A stretch of DNA of 46,191 nucleotides from a bacterium (GTDB taxonomy: Bacteria > Patescibacteriota > Saccharimonadia > Saccharimonadales > Saccharimonadaceae): NCBI GenBank assembly GCA_027451105.1, contig DAIDKB010000035.1:1-46191 (forward strand), given 5' to 3'. The position numbers and the translations under genes are program-made. Under the pieces are notes generated by a model, which saw only the letters and a program-made list of their open reading frames with translations, was not told the origin of the DNA and did not search any database. Numbering within the stretch: the stretch's first letter is position 1; the number at the start of each line of letters is the position of its first letter. This document shows, piece after piece, positions 34,089 through 42,693 of this stretch.

Positions 34089-34110
34089 TTTTCAATGATA
34101 ACATACGCTT

Positions 34111-34239
34111 TCATGATGAGACGATGACATAACTCCGCTTATAACGAAAAGGCCGCCGAAGCGGTGCAAGCTGGATGATGCGTGTGTCGATTGAGCTGAT
34201 GTTGGGGCGCGTTCTCGAGCCAATGGTGATGGCGGTCAT
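34111..34239 (-). CDS. Small ORF of 42 aa or a structured small RNA
   Basis: A strong promoter (34291-34319) reads into this stretch. A hairpin TCGTGCAA/TTGTACGA lies in the leader. AAAGG lies 7 nt before ATG 34239, which opens 42 codons of an Arg/Ile/Ser-rich, basic peptide ending VIVSS. Alternatively the transcript is a non-coding RNA ending at a CCGC-TTCG-GCGG hairpin followed by CCTTTT (34149-34164), which lies inside the frame. I cannot decide between these. Confidence 0.4.
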   Translation of the reverse strand: MTAITIGSRTRPNISSIDTRIIQLAPLRRPFRYKRSYVIVSS

Positions 34240-34290
34240 TGCGACACCTTTCCCCTGCGATTCGTACAACCTTTGCACGAATATTTATAA

Positions 34291-34319
34291 ATTATACCAT
34301 AAAAATTAAAAATAAGCAA
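34291..34319 (-). promoter_or_regulatory. Strong promoter of the small ORF/RNA transcript
   Basis: TTGCTT (34314-34319), 17-nt spacer, TATAAT (34291-34296) with extended TGG before it. It points into a 250-nt gap holding no annotated gene, so it drives an unannotated transcript. Confidence 0.75.
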
Positions 34320-34343
34320 TATGTATATGTTTATACTTATATA

Positions 34344-34874
34344 TTAGTCTCTGATTGTGGCTGACTTAAACAGGCCTTTGCATACTATTACACTGGCCTG
34401 CTTGTGATTTACCGAAGCTGCCTCAAACTCGTATTTGACAGCATCGCTGCCATCGCAGCCCTGGAGCGCTACAAATTCAACGCTCTTTTCTGTTAAGGAT
34501 ACGTCTGTATAGCCTTGTTCCTCAAGAAATTGACTTGCCTGCTCGCTGCCATAGCCCGAGTCCGTTAATGGGCCCATCGAAAGACCAATAGCAGCTGCCG
34601 CAATGATCAGGCCGACAGGTGCGATCATGCCGCTACCCTCAGCTTTGTTCCTATAACTTTTAAAATATCGCCTTGCATAAGAAGACGTGAATCTATTGAT
34701 ATCGCTTGCCTCAGCCATATCGCGCATAGCTATTTCATATGGTGTCATTGTCGCTTCTTTTGCCTGTTGCTCGTCAGCCTGTTCTTGTTTGCGCCGCGCT
34801 ATTGCAGCAAAAGCTTCCTCTTTATCGGAAGAGTTAAAAGACAGTTCGCCTGAATCGCTGTTGCTGGATGTCAT
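34344..34874 (-). CDS. hypothetical membrane-anchored protein, 176 aa
   Basis: Acidic Ser/Gln-rich cytoplasmic N-terminus, one membrane helix (about 83-102, MIAPVGLIIAAAAIGLSMG) and an extracytoplasmic domain with two cysteines (LQGCDGS and VIVCKG) that may pair. Not recognised. A TATGAT box lies 11 nt before ATG 34874. Confidence 0.7.
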   Translation of the reverse strand: MTSSNSDSGELSFNSSDKEEAFAAIARRKQEQADEQQAKEATMTPYEIAMRDMAEASDINRFTSSYARRYFKSYRNKAEGSGMIAPVGLIIAAAAIGLSMGPLTDSGYGSEQASQFLEEQGYTDVSLTEKSVEFVALQGCDGSDAVKYEFEAASVNHKQASVIVCKGLFKSATIRD

Positions 34875-34903
34875 ATGTCACGTAAATCATACAATTTATT
34901 TGG

Positions 34904-35509
34904 CTAATTGTAAACTCGAAACGCAAGCTCAACGTCGTTTATCATCTGTGTAGGATTTTTAGCCAGTATTGTCTTCATTCCTAGTTGATTTGCCGGAACT
35001 AAGTTCTTTGGCAGATCGTCAATATATAAACACTCATCAACCCTTAACACTAATCGTTCCAGCACGAGCCTGTAAATATTTTCGTCTTGCTTACAAAGGC
35101 CGACTTCATCTGACAAAACGACTGTATGAAAGCCGTCATAAAGTGCCTCTTGATGTATGCGCAAAGACAGCGGCTTGACTGTATTAGACAGAATAGCCGT
35201 AATAATTCCTCTGCTATGGATTTTATCTATAAATTCCATGGCGTCCTCCCATGGCTGTAGAGCGCTACCATCAATCCAGACTCTATTGAGGTTATTAGGG
35301 AGTGGCTTGCCGTATGACTTCTCAAATTGAGCCCAAAACTGAGCCTCGTCAATCAGTCCCGAGCTGAACTTTTCGTATTCCGCGGCATGCCAATGTGGCA
35401 AAAGATCATTAACGGTAGAGCCGAGCATATCAGCAAGCACATTCACCCAACCGCCGTGCGGGTTAGGGGCAATTACCCCACCCCAGTCAAAGATTACGGC
35501 TTTAATCAT
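34904..35509 (-). CDS. HAD superfamily hydrolase (HAD-IA type)
   Basis: Phosphatase fold with motif I IFDWGGVI (Asp nucleophile; second Asp replaced by Gly as in the DWGGV subgroup), motif II SNT, motif III around Lys in CKQDENIY, and motif IV LYIDDLPKN. Substrate unknown. Start ATG 35509 (MIKAVIFD) chosen because TATACT with TGC before it ends 6 nt upstream; the longer frame from 35533 overlaps this promoter. Confidence 0.9.
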   Translation of the reverse strand: MIKAVIFDWGGVIAPNPHGGWVNVLADMLGSTVNDLLPHWHAAEYEKFSSGLIDEAQFWAQFEKSYGKPLPNNLNRVWIDGSALQPWEDAMEFIDKIHSRGIITAILSNTVKPLSLRIHQEALYDGFHTVVLSDEVGLCKQDENIYRLVLERLVLRVDECLYIDDLPKNLVPANQLGMKTILAKNPTQMINDVELAFRVYN

Positions 35510-35586
35510 GGTACAAGTATAGCAAAAAAGCATTGTAGCTTGTTGTATGCCTAATGGTTTATAGGGAACGGTGTTAGATTTTGTAT

Positions 35587-36156
35587 CTAATGCGCTGCCT
35601 GATTAATCGGCGTATTATACGGACCAGCTGTTGGCTCTGGTGCATGACCGGCGTGCTGATTAAAAAACTTCACAATTATAGATTCATTGTACTGATCAAG
35701 ATTGAGTGTGTATCTCCAGCTTGCAAGTTCTATGGCATGCGTGTCTTTCGCTCTAGGTGCTACCAATGCCTTTAGCGGCGAGAAAGACTTATTGCTATAT
35801 GGTGGAACAAATAGTGCCTGCAGCTTTTTAAGCTGATCACTCGGTAACAAGTTTGGCTGATAGGTTATCACGACGCCACCATGTTCTTCATTATGTAAAA
35901 ACACCTCATCGGGAACTGCGGTTGTGTACACGCCCCAATCAGTAGGAGCACCAGTATCGTCGTAGTGAGGCCCTGAGCTTGCTGGGTCAGAATTATACGC
36001 TAGGTGCGATTGGCCGCGCGCAATATGCGCTTCTCCTTGATCCGCATGCTGAACACCAAGCAGAGGTTCTTTTGATTTTGTAACTTGATTCACGACGATA
36101 AGGCCCGTAAACCCAAAGATGAGAATCCCTGACGTAATCCATAATGTTTTTGACAT
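35587..36156 (-). CDS. DUF3105 family membrane-anchored protein
   Basis: N-terminal membrane helix (about 5-23), then a DUF3105 domain outside the cell: YNSDPASSGPHYDDTGAPTDWGVYTTAVPDEVFLHNEEHGGVVITYQ, with the conserved His-rich LHNxEHG motif, and IELASWRYTL later. Function of the family is unknown. AAGGAAT precedes the ATG by about 10 nt. Confidence 0.9.
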   Translation of the reverse strand: MSKTLWITSGILIFGFTGLIVVNQVTKSKEPLLGVQHADQGEAHIARGQSHLAYNSDPASSGPHYDDTGAPTDWGVYTTAVPDEVFLHNEEHGGVVITYQPNLLPSDQLKKLQALFVPPYSNKSFSPLKALVAPRAKDTHAIELASWRYTLNLDQYNESIIVKFFNQHAGHAPEPTAGPYNTPINQAAH

Positions 36157-36195
36157 TGCAATGTTATTCCTTATATATTATTAAAAAATTAAATA

Positions 36196-37401
36196 TTAAA
36201 AGTAGAGATATGTTAGCCCGGCGCTTGAAATTGTACGTTTCGAAAAAAGCCCCGACCAATTGTAGTTATACTCACTGATAGTGATTCTCGTTTTGTCGCT
36301 ACTGACAGCCTCAACGTACATCACGTGTCCATAGGCTCCACCATACAATACAGCCGCCGAACCCACAACTGGTGTTGAGCCAGACTTAATTCCATATTGG
36401 GCAACATATGCCTGCCACTGATTTGCATTACCTCGACCGCTAAAGTTTGGTACGAATCTTCCGGTAGAGGCAATCTTCCATGCAACGTAGCTAACACATT
36501 CACGGTTAAAAAGGCTCCACGTGTCTATGACGGAATCTTGCGGGGCGTTCGCCCAAGAGGAAGGATAGCCACCTCCGCCAGCGCTATCACTAACAAGCGT
36601 TTGACTGTCGCCTTTTTGTGCGGCGCTCATATTATATGCAATCTGCTCTTTTATTAACTGAGCTTCTTCAATTTTTTTATTGGCAGATAACTGTTCGTAA
36701 GCAGCCTCCTGACCATTGGTCTGACTTAGTAGTTGAGTTTGCTCAGCTTCTTTGGATACTAATTCTTGGCTTGCGTTCTTGCTATCTGTCAACGTACGCT
36801 GGATATCTACTTTTTGCTGATCAAGCTGTGCTTTTAGAGTCTTGATTGTCTGAATAGTACTTGTTAATTGGTCCCGCACGGAATTACGGTATTGTTGCTT
36901 ATCAAGATAGTTACTAATATTTTTGCTGCTAGCTAACATTTCTAGTGGCGTTATACTACCATCGACATATAAATCGGCAATTATCGAGCCTAGGGCATCT
37001 TGATTCTCTTTTATTTTTATCTGAGTAGAATTAATTTGTTGTTGCAGGTGGCTATACGTAATCTGCGCAATATCAATCTGTGCCTGGATGGCCGCTTTTT
37101 CACTAGCGATTTTATTAATTGCGTCCGATAAACTTGAGGCTTGGTTTTGCAACGTGATTGCTTGAGTCTGGTATTGCAAGACTTGATCATGCAATACCTT
37201 AATGCGGTCACTGTACTGATCGGCGTAAACGTTAGTCGCTAGACTGATAGATGAGGCCGATGCTACTAACACCGCGAGTATAATCGTAGTAGCCCGAACG
37301 GCATATTCATATCTAGACACTCGACTGTACTTGCTGGTTTTAGCCATTCTCGATTCGCTAAAATGATAATGTATAGACGATATACAATCGTTTTGCTTCA
37401 T
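36196..37401 (-). CDS. PcsB-like secreted peptidoglycan hydrolase: coiled coil plus CHAP domain
   Basis: Long N-region, hydrophobic signal helix (about 34-60), coiled-coil domain (about 62-255) rich in Gln and Ala, a Gly hinge, and a C-terminal CHAP amidase/endopeptidase domain (about 285-401). The catalytic Cys is in RECVSYVAWK, His in YGHVMYVE, and the third polar residue lies in EYNYN. This architecture is that of PcsB/CwlO-type cell-division hydrolases, whose coiled coil is held inactive by an FtsEX-like partner. GGAG precedes ATG 37401 by 6 nt. Confidence 0.92.
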   Translation of the reverse strand: MKQNDCISSIHYHFSESRMAKTSKYSRVSRYEYAVRATTIILAVLVASASSISLATNVYADQYSDRIKVLHDQVLQYQTQAITLQNQASSLSDAINKIASEKAAIQAQIDIAQITYSHLQQQINSTQIKIKENQDALGSIIADLYVDGSITPLEMLASSKNISNYLDKQQYRNSVRDQLTSTIQTIKTLKAQLDQQKVDIQRTLTDSKNASQELVSKEAEQTQLLSQTNGQEAAYEQLSANKKIEEAQLIKEQIAYNMSAAQKGDSQTLVSDSAGGGGYPSSWANAPQDSVIDTWSLFNRECVSYVAWKIASTGRFVPNFSGRGNANQWQAYVAQYGIKSGSTPVVGSAAVLYGGAYGHVMYVEAVSSDKTRITISEYNYNWSGLFSKRTISSAGLTYLYF

Positions 37402-37446
37402 AATTTCTCCGAGGATTAAAAGTATACTGAAAGAGAATCAGTTATC

Positions 37447-37812
37447 TTATCTACGGATTACGTTAAACAGCCTATAAAGCGGTACTTTACTGCCATAACC
37501 TCCTTGTACGGTGGATGCGAGCGCCGACATATCAATCCTAATATTGGAACAAACGAATTGAAGATAATAAGGTGGCTGCGGCTCCTTATCAGTTTTAATT
37601 TTTACTGTAAAATTATCACTTTCCTCGTCACCTGTCGCAAGAATATTAGTACGAAAACTCGAACAGTGACCCTCGTAGCTTTTAGCGGTGCCGTGCAACC
37701 CTATGCCCATCTCTGGTTGACTTTGCATCGCCAAGACATGATTAACTCCACCAAGATTGATCACCAAGGCTGCTACAAGTGCCGATAATAGTATAGGTAT
37801 GAGCTTATTCAT
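37447..37812 (-). CDS. hypothetical secreted protein, 121 aa, downstream of copB
   Basis: Signal peptide (about 1-28, ending in NHVLA-type). The mature part has two cysteines (EGHCSSF and LQFVCSN), likely one disulfide. No recognised domain. It begins 15 nt after copB and has no ribosome site of its own, so it is probably part of the copper operon and may be translationally coupled. Role unknown. Confidence 0.7.
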   Translation of the reverse strand: MNKLIPILLSALVAALVINLGGVNHVLAMQSQPEMGIGLHGTAKSYEGHCSSFRTNILATGDEESDNFTVKIKTDKEPQPPYYLQFVCSNIRIDMSALASTVQGGYGSKVPLYRLFNVIRR

Positions 37813-37827
37813 TTATAATTATTAGGC

Positions 37828-39963
37828 CTAAATTTTTACTCGGTGTAGTAATTGCGCATTGGCGGCCACTATGATCGTCGATAGCGACATCAGAACAGCT
37901 CCAAGGGCTGGCGACAAAACGAAACCAAGCGAATACGTGACGCCAGCGGCTAATGGTATCGCAAAAACATTGTAACCTGTCGCCCAGACCAAATTTTGTA
38001 TCATTTTTCGATAAGTGGCCTTAGATAGCGTAATAGTTTTCGCAACACCGCGAGGATCACTCCCCATTAGCACAATTCCAGCCGATTCAATAGCTACATC
38101 TGTGCCGGCGCCAATAGCAATACCGACCTCGGCTTGGGTGAGAGCTGGTGCATCGTTAACACCGTCGCCAACCATAGCGACGCGACTGCCATCGGCTTGT
38201 AATTTTTTGACTATTGCAGCTTTATTCTCTGGTAAAATTTCCGCAAAATACTCCTTAATACCGAGTTCTTTAGCTACCCAGGCAGCAACCCCTTCGGCGT
38301 CACCTGTTAGCATAGCGACTCGTTTGCCCATGCCGTGTAGAATAGCTACCGCTTCCTTCGACTCTTCACGAATTACGTCAGCAAGGACTATTGCGCCAAG
38401 TACTGCCGTGCCTTTTATCACGTAAACTACAGTTGAACCATTTTTCGAAGCCTTTTCGGTAGACTGTACGATTGACTCCGGTAAGTTCAGTTGTAATTCG
38501 CGTAGTAGGCTAGGCCCGCCAACATATACCACTGAATCGCCGATTGTTGCTCGCGCACCGCGTCCGGCCAGCGCAGAAGAGCCTTTTGAAGATGCGGGTG
38601 TGATATTTTTTTGTTTTGCAGATGTGACAATTGCTCGCGCTATCGGGTGCTCAGAGTCATACTCGACGGCGGCAGCAAGACTCAGTAGCTCAACTTGATC
38701 ACCGTCGGTAATAATATCTATAACGCCCTGTTCGCCTTTGGTTAATGTACCGGTTTTGTCGAACAAGACAACATCGACATTGCGCGCGGCCTCAAGAGCT
38801 AGTCTTTGCTTGACTAATAAACCATTTTTTGAAGCCATAGTTGTCGAGATTGATGTAACGAGCGGGACGGCCAATCCTAACGCATGCGGACAGGCAATAA
38901 TCAGTACTGTTACGATTCGCGCCAAGATGAACCCAAACGATGCATTGGTAAATAACCCCCAGCCTAGCCAGGTGGCAATAGCTGCACCTAACGCGATAAA
39001 AGTTAGATATGAAGCGGCTCTATCGGCTAATATTTGAGTTTTAGACTTTGTACTCTGAGCATCGGCGACTAGCTTCATTATACCGGCGAGTGCAGTATCG
39101 TCACCGATTTTGTCGATGCGCACTGTCAGCGCGCTCATGCCATTAATAGTGCCTGCGATTAGCTGTGATTTCGGCGTTTTTCGGACAGCCTTGGACTCAC
39201 CCGTCAGCATCGATTCATTCACATCAGACACACCCTTTGTCACCTCGCCATCAGCTGGAACTTTAGCGCCAGGACGAACCAGAATAATATCACCAATTTT
39301 CAATTCCGATACGGCAATTTTCTTCGTTGTGTCACCCGCAACAAGCTCAGCCTCATCCGGTAATAGTTTTGCCAATTCGTTCAACGCACCTTGAGCGCGC
39401 TTGACGGAGGCCATCTCGAGCCAGTGACCGAGTAGCATTATAGTAATAAGGGTAGCCAGCTCCCACCAAAAATCCATACCACTGACGAGCCGTAGCGTAA
39501 TTGCGAGGCTATAGGCAAAGGCAACCGAAATAGCCATAGATATGAGTGCCATCATGCCAGGTTGGCGGCCCGCAATCTCTATTTTGGCGCTTTTTAGAAA
39601 TACCAGGCCGCCATACCAGAAAAGGATAATTCCGAAAACTGCCGGTATGTATTCACTTCCCGCAAAAGAAAAATTGACACCAAACCAGCCTTGCACAGTA
39701 GACGAGAATAGCAGCACCGGTATTGTTAGTACTAGGCTCAGCCAAAACTTCTTTTTGAAAACATTTGGGCTGTGACCGGCATGTTTATCGTGACTAGGCT
39801 GATCGTTATCAGACCCATTATCCTTCACTCGTACCAATGCCATACCGCACTCTGGGCACATTCCCGATTGAGACTGATGAATTTCTGGGTGCATTGGACA
39901 GGTATATGTCATTTGGGTGTCAGCGGTCTTAACAGCAGCCATGTGGTCGTGATGGTTTGGCAT
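37828..39963 (-). CDS. copB: Copper-translocating P1B ATPase of the CopB (CPH) type with N-terminal metal-binding domain
   Basis: Exports copper from the cytoplasm. N-terminus has a heavy-metal-binding zinc-ribbon-like domain, CPMHPE...CPECGM. Core motifs are TGES, the intramembrane CPH (C358, [12 protein letters not shown]), phosphorylated D402 in DKTGTLT, and [13 protein letters not shown] rather than CPC places it in the P1B-3 group, associated with Cu+/Cu2+/Ag+. Start ATG 39963 (MPNHHDH) preferred over GTG 39972. It overlaps the preceding metal-binding peptide by 35 nt. Confidence 0.93.
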   Translation of the reverse strand: MPNHHDHMAAVKTADTQMTYTCPMHPEIHQSQSGMCPECGMALVRVKDNGSDNDQPSHDKHAGHSPNVFKKKFWLSLVLTIPVLLFSSTVQGWFGVNFSFAGSEYIPAVFGIILFWYGGLVFLKSAKIEIAGRQPGMMALISMAISVAFAYSLAITLRLVSGMDFWWELATLITIMLLGHWLEMASVKRAQGALNELAKLLPDEAELVAGDTTKKIAVSELKIGDIILVRPGAKVPADGEVTKGVSDVNESMLTGESKAVRKTPKSQLIAGTINGMSALTVRIDKIGDDTALAGIMKLVADAQSTKSKTQILADRAASYLTFIALGAAIATWLGWGLFTNASFGFILARIVTVLIIACPHALGLAVPLVTSISTTMASKNGLLVKQRLALEAARNVDVVLFDKTGTLTKGEQGVIDIITDGDQVELLSLAAAVEYDSEHPIARAIVTSAKQKNITPASSKGSSALAGRGARATIGDSVVYVGGPSLLRELQLNLPESIVQSTEKASKNGSTVVYVIKGTAVLGAIVLADVIREESKEAVAILHGMGKRVAMLTGDAEGVAAWVAKELGIKEYFAEILPENKAAIVKKLQADGSRVAMVGDGVNDAPALTQAEVGIAIGAGTDVAIESAGIVLMGSDPRGVAKTITLSKATYRKMIQNLVWATGYNVFAIPLAAGVTYSLGFVLSPALGAVLMSLSTIIVAANAQLLHRVKI

Positions 39964-40162
39964 TATTATCACTCACTTTCATTGTTTTGCCTACAGGATT
40001 ATTATCAATTGGTTTGAGTAACATGCCGCATTCAGGACATTTGCCCGGATTAGACGACTTTACTTCTGGGTGCATCGGGCACGTATATGTATCACCATTA
40101 ATTTGACTGGACGAGTTTTTGCTACTATTTTGAGTGAACGCATGTATTATATGTTTAATCAT
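39929..40162 (-). CDS. Small stand-alone heavy-metal-binding-domain protein, 77 aa
   Basis: Contains one copy of the same CPMHPE...CPECGM domain found at the N-terminus of the adjacent CopB, ending in HGCC. The first 25 residues are basic and polar without a signal. It likely binds copper and passes it to CopB, or buffers it. Its 3' end overlaps copB by 35 nt. Confidence 0.8.
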   Translation of the reverse strand: MIKHIIHAFTQNSSKNSSSQINGDTYTCPMHPEVKSSNPGKCPECGMLLKPIDNNPVGKTMKVSDNNAKPSRPHGCC

Positions 40163-40189
40163 TATTAGTGCGCCTTCTTTCTGTAAATT

Positions 40190-40456
40190 CTATTTGTCGC
40201 TTAAGTCTTTTTTTATCTGTTCAAATTGTTTCTTATCGATCTCTCCAGCTACATAGCGCTGCTTAAGCAACTCTTCTGCGCTGTCCTTTGCGCTATCGGC
40301 CCGAGCGGTGCGAGTAAAAAATCTCACTGCCCATATAATCAGAACGATAAATAAAATCATCATGATAGACATGAAAATCAGTGAGACTATACTATTCCCT
40401 TGGCTATATCCACCGCTCCATCCGTCCATCATATTGTTGTAATCGTATCCGTACAT
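40190..40456 (-). CDS. SHOCT domain membrane protein
   Basis: One membrane helix (about 25-50) after a Tyr/Met/Gly-rich start (MYGYDYNNMMDGWSGGY), then a C-terminal SHOCT motif (LLKQRYVAGEIDKKQFEQIKKDL). Such proteins are common in copper-resistance loci. AAAGGAG lies 7 nt before the ATG. Second gene of the csoR operon. Confidence 0.85.
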   Translation of the reverse strand: MYGYDYNNMMDGWSGGYSQGNSIVSLIFMSIMMILFIVLIIWAVRFFTRTARADSAKDSAEELLKQRYVAGEIDKKQFEQIKKDLSDK

Positions 40457-40467
40457 ATTATTCTCCT

Positions 40468-40758
40468 TTATTTATTATTGGTTCTTAAATTTGTTAATTC
40501 ATAAAGTGCTAATAGATCACTTATAGCTTCAGACTGCGCTGTTTCGTCGCCACTACTAAGCATGTCTTTAACATGAGTCTTAATATGATTTTCTAGAATT
40601 AACTTATTGAGCGAGGCTAACGATTTCTGAATTGCAAGTGACTGCGTAATGATATCCATGCAGTAGACCTCATTATCTATCATAGTTTCGACACCTCTTA
40701 GTTGACCCTGGATGATTTTACTGCGATGCAGTGCACGTCGTTTTATTTCTACTAGCAT
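40468..40758 (-). CDS. csoR: CsoR-family copper-sensing repressor with Cys-His-His ligand set
   Basis: 96-residue all-helical repressor (RcnR/CsoR family): HRSKIIQGQLRGVETMID is the DNA-contact helix, EVYCMDIITQSLAIQKSL carries C33, and ENHIKTHV carries H58 and H62. Canonical CsoR binds Cu(I) with Cys-His-Cys; here the third position is His62. The gene is followed by copper genes and preceded by an operator, so it probably represses its own operon until copper binds. Start ATG 40758 chosen because TATGAT lies 6 nt upstream; the longer frame begins inside the -35 box. Confidence 0.92.
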   Translation of the reverse strand: MLVEIKRRALHRSKIIQGQLRGVETMIDNEVYCMDIITQSLAIQKSLASLNKLILENHIKTHVKDMLSSGDETAQSEAISDLLALYELTNLRTNNK

Positions 40759-40764
40759 GAATTT

Positions 40765-40794
40765 ATCATATACCCCGGGGGGGTATATTGTCAA
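40765..40794 (-). promoter_or_regulatory. csoR operon promoter with palindromic operator
   Basis: TTGACA (40789-40794), 18-nt spacer, TATGAT (40765-40770), then 6 nt to the csoR ATG. Across the spacer lies a perfect palindrome: ATATACCCC, then GGG, then GGGGTATAT (40768-40788). This C-tract/G-tract type of repeat is the known style of CsoR operators. Confidence 0.85.
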
Positions 40795-40863
40795 GGCACT
40801 AATAAACGTTAAATAGTCTAACTAGAAATTTTCTATTTATACTATCGGGTGTATACTAGGGCT

Positions 40864-41238
40864 ATGTTTTTCACTAGCAAACAGACTATAAAAAATCGCT
40901 ATTCAGTCATTCGCCTACTGATTGCTGTCTGTTTAATTTTTATAGGTCCATTGCTTGATACTCTACATGTATCCGCAACATCAATGAGCCATGATGACAT
41001 GCAAAGTATTCAAGACTGCACAAGTACCTGTGCTATCAATAAGCGCGCAAATGTGCAGTATGAAGCACCAGTTTTCCAGGATGAAAAAAAATTACCGATT
41101 CCTCCGTTTAACGTGCCGTATTATATGCAAATTAGGAACCTGGGTTTTTCGTCACCTAGTCAGCCGATTGAGCTGATATACAGTTCATCGTTCAAGCCGC
41201 CTGACATAAACATTCTTTATTCTTTATTTAGGATCTAG
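40864..41238 (+). CDS. hypothetical membrane-anchored protein, 124 aa, divergent from csoR
   Basis: A membrane helix (about 18-37) then an extracytoplasmic part with two cysteines in QDCTSTC (C-x3-C) and a Met/His-containing segment (MSHDDM) just after the helix. No recognised family. TATACT (40852-40857) ends 6 nt before ATG 40864. The position between a copper operon and a thiol-redox operon and the C-x3-C motif suggest metal or disulfide handling, by inference. Confidence 0.65.
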   Translation: MFFTSKQTIKNRYSVIRLLIAVCLIFIGPLLDTLHVSATSMSHDDMQSIQDCTSTCAINKRANVQYEAPVFQDEKKLPIPPFNVPYYMQIRNLGFSSPSQPIELIYSSSFKPPDINILYSLFRI

Positions 41239-41305
41239 ACTTCTAACATTACGAATTTCGGCTATTTTTTGTAGTCAATTTTATTGTATTTAAAGGAGTT
41301 TTCTT

Positions 41306-41368
41306 ATGTGGCATAATCAAAATATTATTATAAATTCGGGTGCGACTATCCGTAGGACTAGGATATAG
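41306..41368 (+). CDS. 20-codon ORF with strong ribosome site (leader peptide or frameshifted gene start)
   Basis: AAAGGAG lies 8 nt before ATG 41306, the only good ribosome site in this gap. The frame runs 20 codons and ends in TAG at 41366-41368, one nt before ATG 41370 of the next gene. It is in the -1/+1 register relative to the downstream frame, which is also open from a GTG at 41340. Either it is a leader peptide coupled to 41370 or the real gene start was split by a one-base shift. Confidence 0.45.
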   Translation: MWHNQNIIINSGATIRRTRI

Positions 41369-41369
41369 T

Positions 41370-41804
41370 ATGCTGCTGTTGGTTTTTATGGCTATTACCG
41401 TCCTGTTCGTAGCTATTTTAGGAGTAAAAAAAGTTCTATCACTTAAAGTTTGCGTTCTTTGTGCAAGTATCGCGCTGACTTGGATTGGTCTATTGTTCTT
41501 GTATCAGATTGGATATTTTCATAACGTCGTTCTTTTGAGTTTACTAATGGGCCAGAGCGTAACAGGGCTTTACTATGCCATCCGTAAACGAGTCCCCGCC
41601 GTACTGCGTATTTTTACACTACCGTTTTTTTTGACACTCACGGCGATATTTTATATTGCCATAGTCGGTGCCGATTCGACGCTTTCGGTGTTCTTGATGC
41701 TACTGGGGCTGTGGATATTTACCTACGTTTTATTCGCATATCGTAACGATCCGGGTAAAAAGTTAATTTCAGATGCAGTCATGAACTGCTGCGAGGATAA
41801 ATAA
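41370..41804 (+). CDS. hypothetical four-helix membrane protein, 144 aa
   Basis: Four predicted helices with short loops and an internal C-V-L-C (VCVLCAS) in the second helix, plus a CC pair near the C-terminus (VMNCCEDK). Not recognised, though size and position next to ccdA are like MauE/DoxX-type thiol-pathway proteins. Start ATG 41370 was chosen for AGGA 8 nt upstream and coupling to the 20-codon frame; a GTG at 41340 is the alternative. Confidence 0.6.
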   Translation: MLLLVFMAITVLFVAILGVKKVLSLKVCVLCASIALTWIGLLFLYQIGYFHNVVLLSLLMGQSVTGLYYAIRKRVPAVLRIFTLPFFLTLTAIFYIAIVGADSTLSVFLMLLGLWIFTYVLFAYRNDPGKKLISDAVMNCCEDK

Positions 41805-41805
41805 G

Positions 41806-42693
41806 ATGGGTATTGTTGAAACTGCTTCATTAATTACCGCCTTTCTAGCTGGTGGCGCGGCCTTGTTTGCTCCATGTTGCGTCGGGGTATTGCTGCCCTC
41901 CTATCTTGCATCTATCTTTCAAACAAGAACAAAAATATTCTTAATGACGTTCGTGTATTACCTAGGTCTACTGACGGTATTTTTGCCACTTGGCCTAGGT
42001 TTTGCCAGTCTGGGCGGACTGTTCAGGGACAATCATACAATCATATTTGCAGCTGGCGGACTCTTTATGGTCGCGCTAGGCGTTTTGCTGGTTATTGGTA
42101 AATCAATCATGCTGCCGATACATATTCATCCAAAGTTAGGCAAACAGCATAATTTTTGGGCATTCTATGTGCTGGGTGTATTTTCCGGTATAGCAACTAG
42201 TTGCTGCGCACCTGTGCTAGCCGGTGTAATGGCCTTAACCGTCCTGCCGGGATCATGGGCGCTTGGGGCGGTATATTCGCTAGCATTTGTAACGGGTATG
42301 GTAGTTCCCTTATTTATTGTCGCCATGTTTGTTGATCGTACAAAAATGCTTGAGAGGTTTCAACTTCTAAAGCGTCAAATCCACTACACTTTTTTTGGAC
42401 ACAAAGTATATCTACACTTGTCTCATTTAGTATCGGGTATCCTGTATATCGCCTTCGGCTCATTAGTCTTGTATTTTGGTAGTCGTGGCCCAGAGGCCTT
42501 GAGTAATGCTTATCAGCTAAATATTAATATTTGGACGGCTCAGACTACGCAGATGATCGGTCAGGCAACAAGCGGTATTCCACAATATATATGGGCGTTA
42601 ATTTTTGTCGGTATATTTATATTAATCGCATGGTCTGCCTACAGGCAGGCTAACAAAGAATTAATCAAAAATAAGCAGGAGAATAAAAAATGA
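41806..42693 (+). CDS. ccdA: Cytochrome c biogenesis/disulfide reductase transmembrane protein CcdA
   Basis: Transfers reducing equivalents from cytoplasmic thioredoxin across the membrane. It has six to seven helices, with the conserved cysteine pairs C24-C25 in LFAPCCVGVLLPSYL and C133-C134 in ATSCCAPVLAG, each CC in place of the single Cys of classical CcdA. The C-terminus is Lys/Asn-rich. It overlaps the redoxin gene by ATGA (42690-42693), so reductant is probably delivered to that protein. Confidence 0.88.
   Translation: MGIVETASLITAFLAGGAALFAPCCVGVLLPSYLASIFQTRTKIFLMTFVYYLGLLTVFLPLGLGFASLGGLFRDNHTIIFAAGGLFMVALGVLLVIGKSIMLPIHIHPKLGKQHNFWAFYVLGVFSGIATSCCAPVLAGVMALTVLPGSWALGAVYSLAFVTGMVVPLFIVAMFVDRTKMLERFQLLKRQIHYTFFGHKVYLHLSHLVSGILYIAFGSLVLYFGSRGPEALSNAYQLNINIWTAQTTQMIGQATSGIPQYIWALIFVGIFILIAWSAYRQANKELIKNKQENKK

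Noticed and set aside
34149-34165. Certain call of a rho-independent terminator at the UUCG hairpin
   Set aside because: The stem is only 4 bp and lies inside a possible 42-codon frame, so it is noted as an alternative rather than listed as a terminator.
37828-39963. Long plus-strand open frames opposite copB (for example 38015-38425)
   Set aside because: They are antisense shadows of a well-supported P-type ATPase and have no ribosome site or recognisable domain.
40780-40794. Longer csoR start at 40794
   Set aside because: The TTG used would be the first three bases of the -35 box TTGACA, so the frame upstream of ATG 40758 is promoter sequence.
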